Shown here: in pieces, positions 50,683 through 56,528 of the stretch
Numbering within the stretch: position 1 is the first letter of the stretch
How the letters are laid out: every line of letters starts with the position of its first letter
Source: an uncultured Bacteroidales bacterium
GTDB lineage: Bacteria > Bacteroidota > Bacteroidia > Bacteroidales > Paludibacteraceae
Length of the DNA: 56,528 nucleotides
Direction: 5' to 3'
Assembly (NCBI GenBank): GCA_946626605.1
Contig: CAMOUL010000012.1
Location: 1 to 56,528, forward strand
Made by a program: the position numbers and the translations under genes
The notes under the pieces: generated by a model
What the model saw: the letters and a program-made list of their open reading frames with translations, nothing else
Databases searched by the model: none
Told to the model about the DNA's origin: nothing

Positions 50683-51477
50683 TTAATTTTTTACGACTGT
50701 CACAATAATCGTTGCAGCACTCAATGCCGTAGATACTACGCTCAGCCACAAACCGGAATTCGTACTACCGATAGCGCGTACCTTGTTCGGCGAGACATAG
50801 ACAACATCGTTTTGTTGAAGGAAATAATAGGGAGAGGTATAGATATCTGCGTTCCCTAAATTGAGTCGCGCCAACTCTAACTTTCCGTTTACCTCGCGGG
50901 TGATCAACACATTGTCTCTACGGCCATACGGAGTCAGATCACCGGCTGCAGCAAGAGCGTCAAAGATGGTCATCCGACCACTCGGCATGGATACTTGACT
51001 CGGACGGTTCACCTCGCCTAACACAGACACTTTTGCGCCAACAACCGAAACCCGCACAGTAGGGTCAATCACCTGTTGGGACAAGACCTTGCGAATCTCC
51101 TCTTCTGCCTCCGGACGGCTCAGTCCGCCTACTTGTAACTTTCCTAACACCGGCATCTCGATATACCCCGCCGCATCCACAACATAGTATTGCAACATCG
51201 GAGTCGTCTGAACCTGATTCGACCCGGGAGCCGCATAAATAACCGTCGGAAGGTTATAAGGAGCCACTGCCTCTTTATCAAGCGCTGATACAAAAACCGT
51301 CAGCGCATCACCCGGACGAATCACATGTTCCGTCCGAGGAGAGTATTTCGCATTGATGGAATCAACCTTAGACGCATCCGCATCATGCAGGTAAGTTAAT
51401 TGTTTCTGCGTTACACAACTCACAGCCGATATAGCTGCTATAATCAACACACAGAATTGTCGAGTAATTTTATACAT
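50683..51477 (-). CDS. Polysaccharide export outer-membrane lipoprotein (Wza-like)
   Basis: A 264-residue lipoprotein (FCVLIIAAISAVSC, Cys21) with the polysaccharide-export domain (HVIRPGDALTVFVSALDKEAVAPYN) and one SLBB repeat (VSVLGEVNRPSQVSMPSGRMTIFDALAAAGDLTPYGRRDNVLI). A C-terminal membrane helix (TNSGLWLSVVSTALSAATIIVTVV) may cross the outer membrane, as in Wza. It forms the export channel for the polysaccharide handled by the adjacent Wzc-like kinase. Its promoter diverges from that of the sigma-54 activator. Confidence 0.93.
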   Translation of the reverse strand: MYKITRQFCVLIIAAISAVSCVTQKQLTYLHDADASKVDSINAKYSPRTEHVIRPGDALTVFVSALDKEAVAPYNLPTVIYAAPGSNQVQTTPMLQYYVVDAAGYIEMPVLGKLQVGGLSRPEAEEEIRKVLSQQVIDPTVRVSVVGAKVSVLGEVNRPSQVSMPSGRMTIFDALAAAGDLTPYGRRDNVLITREVNGKLELARLNLGNADIYTSPYYFLQQNDVVYVSPNKVRAIGSTNSGLWLSVVSTALSAATIIVTVVKN

Positions 51478-51504
51478 AGTTCTTCAAAAGTAATCAAAAG
51501 CGTG

Positions 51505-51536
51505 CAAAGGTACACATTTTTTTTGACATACACAAG
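51505..51536 (-). promoter_or_regulatory. Promoter of the wza-wzc-like operon
   Basis: On the minus strand, TTG (51536-51534) and TACCTTTGC (51513-51505), 20 bases apart, with spacer TGTATGTC and an A8 tract. The leader to the ATG is about 27 bases. Confidence 0.8.
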
Positions 51537-51562
51537 AATATACACTTTTTTTATCAAATTAT

Positions 51563-51594
51563 TTGCATATATGCAAAAAATATTGTAATTTTGC
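51563..51594 (+). promoter_or_regulatory. Promoter of the sigma-54 activator, with a 16-bp palindrome
   Basis: TTG at 51563-51565 and TAATTTTGC at 51586-51594, 20 bases apart. The perfect palindrome TTTGCATATATGCAAA (51562-51577) covers the -33 box, as at the response-regulator promoter (1341-1354). Confidence 0.78.
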
Positions 51595-51616
51595 ATGACA
51601 TTTTGTCAGGTTTACT

Positions 51617-52792
51617 ATGACGCAACAAGAATTATTAGCTATCAAACAGCGTTTCGGCATCATCGGTCAAAGTCCGTTGCTGAATCGCGATATAGAGATT
51701 GCCGTGCAGGTCGCACGCACGGATTTGAGTGTGCTCATCACCGGAGAGTCCGGTGTAGGAAAGGAGCATTTTCCGAAAATCATCCATGCTTTCTCTTCTC
51801 GCAAACACGGAGCCTATTTTGCCGTGAACTGCGGCGCCATCCCCGAGGGCACCATCGATAGTGAGCTGTTCGGACACGAGAAAGGCGCTTTTACTGATGC
51901 CAAAAACGAGCACAAAGGTTATTTTGAAATAGCCGATGGAGGTACTTTATTCCTGGACGAAGTGGGAGAACTTCCCCTTCAGACGCAGGTTCGTCTGCTG
52001 CGTGTCTTGGAGACCGGCGAGTTCCTGCGCATGGGCTCCAGCCAAGTCCGCAAAACCAATGTCCGCGTCGTGGCAGCCACCAATCTGAACATGCGCCAAG
52101 CTATAGACGACGGGCGGTTCCGGGAGGATTTGTTCTACCGCCTCAACACCGTAGAAATACGCGTACCCGCGCTGCGCGAGAGAAAAGAAGACATCCCGTT
52201 GCTCTTCCGTAAGTTCGCCGTGGATTTCTGCAACCGGTACCAGATGCCGCCTCTCTCCCTCAACGAAGAGGCTACGCGCTTGCTCCAAAACTCCTATTGG
52301 CGTGGTAACATCCGTCAGCTCAAGAACTTAGCCGAACAGATTGCCGTCATCGAGATGGACCACCAGATCAATGCCGACACGCTCCGCCAATACCTGCCCA
52401 AAGAGGAAAACCAACAGAGTATCGTCCTGCGAAAGACGCCGACTGAGTCCACAGGGAAAGACTACTCCCACGAGATTGGCATCCTTTATAATATGGTCAT
52501 GCAGAATAAGAAAGAGATAGAGGAACTCAAAGAGTTACTTCATCCTTCTCCGGCAAAAGAGCATGAGATCTCGCCCGCAGCGACCATCACCATCTCTCCG
52601 TCGCCCGACACAACGCCACGAAAAACCATCGAGGCAGAAGATATCGAAGATAGCTTGCGCGTGGATGAAGGAGAGAAAGAGCTGATCCGACGTGCCCTGG
52701 ATCTAACGAATGGCAACCGTAAAGAAGCCGCCGCAAGACTCGGTTTCTCTGAACGAACACTATATCGCAAAATCAAAGAGTATGGACTATAA
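51617..52792 (+). CDS. Sigma-54-dependent transcriptional activator without sensory domain
   Basis: A 391-residue bacterial enhancer-binding protein. The AAA+ domain begins almost at the N-terminus: Walker A GESGVGKEHF (about 41-50), GHEKGAFTDA (the sigma-54 contact loop, with Asp in place of the usual Gly), Walker B GGTLFLDEVGELP, and FREDLFYRLNTVEIRVPALRERKEDIP. A linker with helices and Pro follows, then a Fis-type HTH (LTNGNRKEAAARLGFSERTLYRKIKEYG). No receiver, GAF or PAS domain is present, so control must come from expression or partner proteins. lptE follows 76 bases downstream, a common pairing in Bacteroidota. Confidence 0.93.
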   Translation: MTQQELLAIKQRFGIIGQSPLLNRDIEIAVQVARTDLSVLITGESGVGKEHFPKIIHAFSSRKHGAYFAVNCGAIPEGTIDSELFGHEKGAFTDAKNEHKGYFEIADGGTLFLDEVGELPLQTQVRLLRVLETGEFLRMGSSQVRKTNVRVVAATNLNMRQAIDDGRFREDLFYRLNTVEIRVPALRERKEDIPLLFRKFAVDFCNRYQMPPLSLNEEATRLLQNSYWRGNIRQLKNLAEQIAVIEMDHQINADTLRQYLPKEENQQSIVLRKTPTESTGKDYSHEIGILYNMVMQNKKEIEELKELLHPSPAKEHEISPAATITISPSPDTTPRKTIEAEDIEDSLRVDEGEKELIRRALDLTNGNRKEAAARLGFSERTLYRKIKEYGL

Positions 52793-52868
52793 TAGCGCAA
52801 ATCAGACTGGCGAGACACTATCGAGACAGAATCGGATCGGTACTAAAAGGGTACTAAACAAGAGTAAA

Positions 52869-53366
52869 ATGCTATCATTCTGCGGTACACTTTTATTCCT
52901 GCTGGCCTCTTGTTCTATCTCCTATAAGTTCAACGGAGCGAACATCAACTACCAGACTACCCACTCCATCTCCATTGCCGACTTCCCGAATAACGCGCCG
53001 ATGGTGAACCCGACCCTCAGTAACAATCTGTCGGAGGGCATCCGAGACTTATACCAACGCCAGACACGTCTGCAGATTCTACGAAAAGGCGGTGATCTGG
53101 AGTTAGAGGGCGAAATAGTAGGATACGACATCTCCCAAGGCGCCATCGGTGCCGACAGCTATGCTTCGGAAAGCAAACTGACCATCCGCGTCAACGTACA
53201 TTTCACCAACAACATCAACCCCGAAGACTCGTTCGACAAGACGTACTCTGCATCGCAGACCTTCGACGCCAGCCGACTCTTGACAGACGTGCAAGACGAG
53301 TTATGCGCAATCATCATTCAGGAGATCGCGGAGAACATCTACAACGATACCGTAGCTAAATGGTAA
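52869..53366 (+). CDS. lptE: LPS-assembly lipoprotein LptE-like
   Basis: A 165-residue lipoprotein (MLSFCGTLLFLLASC, Cys15) with the beta-alpha pattern of LptE (SISYKFNGANINYQTTHSISIADFPNNAPMVNPTLSNNLSEGIRDLY... LELEGEIVGYDISQGAIGAD). LptE plugs the LptD barrel and assists lipopolysaccharide assembly. An in-frame ATG at 52782 would give a long polar extension before the lipobox, so 52869 is chosen. It lies after the sigma-54 activator gene and before a two-way terminator. Confidence 0.88.
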   Translation: MLSFCGTLLFLLASCSISYKFNGANINYQTTHSISIADFPNNAPMVNPTLSNNLSEGIRDLYQRQTRLQILRKGGDLELEGEIVGYDISQGAIGADSYASESKLTIRVNVHFTNNINPEDSFDKTYSASQTFDASRLLTDVQDELCAIIIQEIAENIYNDTVAKW

Positions 53367-53371
53367 AAAAT

Positions 53372-53394
53372 CAGCCTCGAAAGAGGCTGTTTTT
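53372..53394. terminator. Bidirectional terminator between lptE and the OmpA-family gene
   Basis: CAGCCTC-GAAA-GAGGCTG, a 7-bp stem with a GNRA loop, flanked by AAAAAAT on the left and TTTTT on the right. It serves both convergent genes; the minus-strand stop codon is inside the T-run. Confidence 0.88.
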
Positions 53395-54454
53395 ATAGAA
53401 GTACAATTTCGACCCGCCGGTTCATCTGACGGTGCTCTTCGCTGTCATTAGGCACAATCGGATCTCTTTCTCCTCTACCCTCAATCTCGATCCGGCCGAC
53501 ATGAATACCGCGTCGCTCCATCTCGCGACGCACCTCTTGACATCTTCCTTCAGAGAGAGATTGATTGGAACGGTCCGAACCGATATTATCCGTATGTCCC
53601 ACAATGCGGATTCGCTGGGTGGGACGGATTCTCAGAAATTGATACAACTCATTCAATGCCGGCTCAGAAGTAGCCAGAATACGAGTCTTGCCGTTCGCAA
53701 AATAGATGTTATGAAGCAAAAATGATTTCACCTCCTTCGGTGACATAACCACTCCGCCAAACAATTCGGGATCGGTAATGGTGTCCCGAAATGGAAAATA
53801 GTCCACGGCTGTAGCCTCTATAGTATAATAGGGAATACGGTCATCTAACAACACCGCCAACACCGAATGCAGCGTATCCGACGTGGTTTGCATGATACGT
53901 TTCCGCTCATGATTGCGAACAATAACATTAGCTGCCACCGGACGCGAAGTCAGCGAATCCGTCACCGTAAATGTCAGACGGGTCTCCGGATACAAATAAA
54001 CCTTGACGGTATCTTCATCCGCCCGGTGATTAAAACGAACCGTATCGGAAGGAAAGAACCCGGTCTTCGCAGCCGCCGCCCAATACTGGCCATTCGGCAA
54101 GCCACGGGAGACGCGTGCGCGTTTGTTATCGGTGGGCTTGTTGACCTTCGGCTTCTTATTCGGCCGAGCGTTCTGCTCTTGTACCGTAATATGCGTTGCC
54201 GGCAGCGGTTCGCCGGTCTTCTGGTTAAAAGAATAAACGTACAGCAAAGGCTTGCCTTCCTTGATTCTTTTCTTCTTGGCTGCTTTCAGCTTCGCTGCCC
54301 TTTTCTTCTCTGCCTTGCGTTTCGCTGCTGCTCGCTTCTGCTCCGTCTTCGCACGCTGTCTCGCACGTTTCTGCGCATTCGATGCCGCATACAAATCGCC
54401 ACCTCCGATCATCAGAGCCAGCGCACATAGATATATCACGATTCGAAAACGCAT
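53393..54454 (-). CDS. OmpA-family peptidoglycan-binding protein with Lys/Arg/Ala-rich helix
   Basis: A 353-residue exported protein (signal IVIYLCALALMIGGGDLYA). Residues about 25-70 are an extremely basic Ala/Lys/Arg helix (QKRARQRAKTEQKRAAAKRKAEKKRAAKLK). A carboxypeptidase-like or PD40-like middle is followed by the OmpA C-terminal domain (NIYFANGKTRILATSEPALNELYQFLR, IVGHTDNIGSDRSNQSLSEGRCQEV, QMNRRVEIVLL), which binds peptidoglycan. The start at 54454 is chosen; an upstream frame would run through the tRNA leader hairpin. It lies 70 bases downstream of a tRNA gene. Confidence 0.88.
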   Translation of the reverse strand: MRFRIVIYLCALALMIGGGDLYAASNAQKRARQRAKTEQKRAAAKRKAEKKRAAKLKAAKKKRIKEGKPLLYVYSFNQKTGEPLPATHITVQEQNARPNKKPKVNKPTDNKRARVSRGLPNGQYWAAAAKTGFFPSDTVRFNHRADEDTVKVYLYPETRLTFTVTDSLTSRPVAANVIVRNHERKRIMQTTSDTLHSVLAVLLDDRIPYYTIEATAVDYFPFRDTITDPELFGGVVMSPKEVKSFLLHNIYFANGKTRILATSEPALNELYQFLRIRPTQRIRIVGHTDNIGSDRSNQSLSEGRCQEVRREMERRGIHVGRIEIEGRGERDPIVPNDSEEHRQMNRRVEIVLL

Positions 54455-54490
54455 AAGATACAAACGTTGTTTTTTCTTCTTAAATATCAA

Positions 54491-54520
54491 CAGGAGGATA
54501 GTCACGGGACTACCCTCCTG
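54491..54520 (-). terminator. Hairpin after the CAU tRNA
   Basis: On the minus strand CAGGAGGGTAGTC-CCGT-GACTATCCTCCTG, a 13-bp stem with one G-T pair, 4 bases after the tRNA. The following TTGATATTTAAG is a poor T-run, so it may act as a partial terminator or processing barrier. Confidence 0.65.
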
Positions 54521-54523
54521 TCG

Positions 54524-54598
54524 TGGTCCCACTTGGGCTTGAACCAAGGACCCCCTGATTATGAGTCAGGTGCTACTAACCAACTGAGCTATGGGACC
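54524..54598 (-). tRNA. tRNA with anticodon CAT (Ile2 or elongator Met)
   Basis: A 75-base cloverleaf on the minus strand. The acceptor GGTCCCA pairs with TGGGACC, the anticodon loop CTCATAA gives CAT, and the T-loop is TTCAAGC. The acceptor pairs C4-G69 and C5-G68 resemble those recognised by TilS in tRNA-Ile2, whereas E. coli elongator tRNA-Met has T4 and A5. Ile2 is slightly favoured. CCA is not encoded. Confidence 0.9.
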
Positions 54599-54608
54599 GT
54601 AGTCAGTA

Positions 54609-56243
54609 TTACTTCTGCTGACGGGCATTGCTGAAGAGCACAAGGCTCTCGTCTTTGGTAATCTGCATCTCCTTCTCCGTCAACTCCGGAATAATCAGCT
54701 TAGTTCCCGGGAGCAATGCATTCGGATTAGAGATCTTCTCTTTATTGGCGATGTAGATATATACCCAGCAATACGTATTGTCATAGTATTGACGTGCCAA
54801 CTTCGAAAGCGTAGTGCTCTTCTCCGTCGTAACCTCTTCACTCATACGCTCTTTGTACACGTTCACCTTCTCCGGACGACTACTCTCCGTCAGAGGCACT
54901 GTCTTCTCCGCCTCAGGACGGTTCGCTTTCTGGTCATCCAGGTTATTCTTCATACGGTCGAAGGTCTCTTTATCCACCAGACGGATAGCGGCGCGACGGT
55001 TCGGACCATACGAAGCGGTGCTGCGACGGCCGATCACCTTACCCATACCACCGCCATGCATACGCTCCATGTCAATGCCGTGCTCCTGAGCCAACTCATC
55101 CACTACATTGTCCGCACGTCTGTCGCCCAATGCATAATTGAGGCTGTTAGATCCGGTATTGTCGCAATAACCCGTTACTATCGCATACAACGTGGTATCC
55201 TCTTGCAGACGCTCTGCTACCTGTTGGATTGTAATCAGACCCTTGTCGTCAATATCTGCTTTGTTGTTAGCAAAATATACGTAGTAGTATTGCTCCAACT
55301 CTTTCTCTTTCTGCTGGAAGGTCTCGCGAACAATAATCGAGTCGTGACGGATGATAACCGTGTCATGACAAGGTTTCTGCTCCGCCTTCTTCTCCCAAGT
55401 CTCAAACGAACTGATGTTACGTACGTGGTTCTTGGATTGTGACTCAAATTTAATACGCAAATTCAACGTCACGTCAAAGATACCATCGTTGTTCTTCGAC
55501 GCAAACGAAGAGGGGCTATACTTGTGATATCCGCGTCCGTCCACGTAGTCACGGGTAAAATAGGAATAGTTAGCACGTACACCGAGCGCGAGGGTTCGGT
55601 TGAGGTTAAACTCCACATTTACACCTGCCTGCAGGTAACCGATTGACTTATAGTCCTTATCACGCTCCGGAGCTACTTCACCATCCGCATTGATATACGA
55701 TGCCGTATTTCCTCTCTTGTGTGTCGGATTATATTCAATGCCCGTACGCGGATCAACATAATAATCATCCATATGGTATTTGGCCCTTCTATAGAACGCA
55801 ACACCACCACCAATGTACGGAATTACGGAAACAATCTTCTTCTTTGCACGCGGGAAGATGATACTAATAAGGTCCATAGACAAGTAACCTCCAGCTTTAT
55901 GCATATGACCGGTCAAGAGGGTATCTGCATGGCCTGTTGCACCCGTTACGGTGTACATGTCGTACATATACTCGATACCCAAACTCCACACCGGAGTAAA
56001 GTTATACTCCAACGCCAAACCCGCAGCCGGTACTGCAACGGTATGCTTTGCCTCTGACGTAAAATCTCCATCGAAGGAACTGAATCCGATGTGAGGAATA
56101 ATCGACCAGTGTGCAAACTCCGGCGGAATATTCTCATTCTCCTCCACTTTGTAAGGGTGAGCACCCTTTGCTTCTTCACTCTCCTGAGCCCACATAGGCA
56201 GGCTAAGAAGCAACAGAGACAAGATGTATAAGCCTTTTTTCAT
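54609..56243 (-). CDS. OmpA-family outer-membrane protein with N-terminal barrel and C-terminal LysM
   Basis: A 544-residue outer-membrane protein. Signal peptide MKKGLYILSLLLLSLPMWAQ, then an eight-strand OmpA-like barrel (HWSIIPHIGFSSFDGDF, AGLALEYNFTPVWSLGIEYMYD, IPYIGGGVAFYRRAKY). The OmpA peptidoglycan-binding domain (YVYFANNKADIDDKGLITIQQVAERL, VTGYCDNTGSNSLNYALGDRRADNVVDEL, NRRAAIRLV) and a LysM domain (TTEKSTTLSKLARQYYDNTYCWVYIYIANKEKISNPNALLPGTKLIIP) follow. Two peptidoglycan anchors on one barrel is a Bacteroidota arrangement. The promoter is divergent from pta. Confidence 0.93.
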   Translation of the reverse strand: MKKGLYILSLLLLSLPMWAQESEEAKGAHPYKVEENENIPPEFAHWSIIPHIGFSSFDGDFTSEAKHTVAVPAAGLALEYNFTPVWSLGIEYMYDMYTVTGATGHADTLLTGHMHKAGGYLSMDLISIIFPRAKKKIVSVIPYIGGGVAFYRRAKYHMDDYYVDPRTGIEYNPTHKRGNTASYINADGEVAPERDKDYKSIGYLQAGVNVEFNLNRTLALGVRANYSYFTRDYVDGRGYHKYSPSSFASKNNDGIFDVTLNLRIKFESQSKNHVRNISSFETWEKKAEQKPCHDTVIIRHDSIIVRETFQQKEKELEQYYYVYFANNKADIDDKGLITIQQVAERLQEDTTLYAIVTGYCDNTGSNSLNYALGDRRADNVVDELAQEHGIDMERMHGGGMGKVIGRRSTASYGPNRRAAIRLVDKETFDRMKNNLDDQKANRPEAEKTVPLTESSRPEKVNVYKERMSEEVTTEKSTTLSKLARQYYDNTYCWVYIYIANKEKISNPNALLPGTKLIIPELTEKEMQITKDESLVLFSNARQQK

Positions 56244-56285
56244 GATAAAATGAGATTATTTATCGTAACATTCACAATTCAGGGC

Positions 56286-56317
56286 GCAAAGGTACTACTT
56301 TTTTTTGACATATGCAA
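56286..56317 (-). promoter_or_regulatory. Promoter of the OmpA/LysM gene
   Basis: On the minus strand, TTG (56317-56315) and TACCTTTGC (56294-56286), 20 bases apart; spacer CATATGTC then A8. This is the closest match to the common form in this window. Confidence 0.82.
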
Positions 56318-56354
56318 ACTTTTTTGCAAAAAAAATTTTTTTTGTTACTCAGTA

Positions 56355-56386
56355 TTGCATATATGGGATTTATTTTGTATCTTTGC
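56355..56386 (+). promoter_or_regulatory. Promoter of pta
   Basis: TTG at 56355-56357 and TATCTTTGC at 56378-56386, 20 bases apart; spacer CATATATG then T-rich. The leader to the ATG is 47 bases. Confidence 0.78.
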
Positions 56387-56433
56387 ACTCGATTTAGTTA
56401 CATCGTATTTCAAATACTAAAACGCTATATATT

Positions 56434-56528
56434 ATGGACATTTTAAATCAAATGATTGCGCGCGCGAAGGCTAATCCGCAGCGCATTGTGTTGCCGGAAG
56501 GTGACGAACCTCGTACGTTGGAAGCTGC
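56434..56528 (+). CDS. pta: Phosphate acetyltransferase, N-terminus only (cut by window end)
   Basis: The 31 visible residues, MDILNQMIARAKANPQRIVL followed by PEGDEPRTLEA, match the N-terminus of phosphate acetyltransferase, which interconverts acetyl-CoA and acetyl phosphate. The family normally has about 330 residues; the rest lies beyond the window. The promoter is 47 bases upstream. Confidence 0.85.
   Translation, partial: MDILNQMIARAKANPQRIVLPEGDEPRTLEA

Overview
The window is a continuous piece of a Bacteroidales (Bacteroidota) chromosome. The evidence is a SusC/SusD pair, type IX secretion (T9SS)-style C-terminal domains, DUF3127, DUF4924, DUF5686 and DUF6242 proteins, Wza/Wzc-type export genes, and promoters of the Bacteroides type (-33 TTG, -7 TAnnTTTG). 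G+C looks close to 50% by eye. No rRNA, CRISPR array, prophage or conjugative element is visible. Genus and species cannot be named from sequence alone.

Layout. 1-1263: a small-protein cassette (two distantly similar small proteins flanking a smalltalk-like membrane peptide and a structured, RNA-like intergenic segment), closed by a terminator. 1341-3789: an RprY-like response regulator with Glu at the phospho-acceptor position, then rpe and a minimal ComEC. 3803-13721: a 2294-residue secreted protein with 19 'CDS' repeats, an overlapping outer-membrane barrel gene, xseA and a helix-hairpin-helix protein. 13958-25401: mostly housekeeping genes (ddl, polyprenyl synthase, fthC, pgk, DUF3127, phosphoesterase, recO, rpmH, rbfA, a LolC/E-like permease, a lipoprotein, a Xer recombinase), many joined by ATGA or TAATG overlaps. 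25424-35571: a DUF5686 protein, tRNA-Gln, rplY, pth, an LTA-synthase-like enzyme, an S4 protein, DUF4924, nth, recA and a COG2509 FAD enzyme. 35626-46368: a pectin-utilisation region (GH28 on +; susC, susD, a PL1 pectate lyase and a small sorted protein on -), with a RAYT-type HUH transposase next to the GH28 gene. 46408-56528: topB, wzc- and wza-like export genes, a sigma-54 activator with lptE, two OmpA-family proteins around a CAU-anticodon tRNA, and the start of pta.

How the genes work together. The PUL encodes pectin capture and import (SusC/D) and backbone cleavage (PL1 lyase, GH28 hydrolase). Its promoter has a -7 box but no -33 TTG, with an inverted repeat in that place, which suggests an activator encoded elsewhere. 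The giant secreted protein and its barrel partner look like a T9SS surface adhesin pair.

Most unusual signals. (1) The RAYT gene carries four copies of a 20-bp perfect palindrome inside its coding sequence, all in one frame, plus a fifth just before its start codon; this resembles the in-frame palindromic elements of Rickettsia. (2) Several other genes (comEC, ddl, xseA, the COG2509 enzyme, the DUF5686 protein, a lipoprotein, topB) contain in-frame stretches of the same simple or palindromic repeats that fill intergenic gaps. (3) Twelve promoters share an identical 32-bp geometry and mostly a common ATGTC plus A-tract spacer. (4) The recA promoter is embedded in the terminator of nth.
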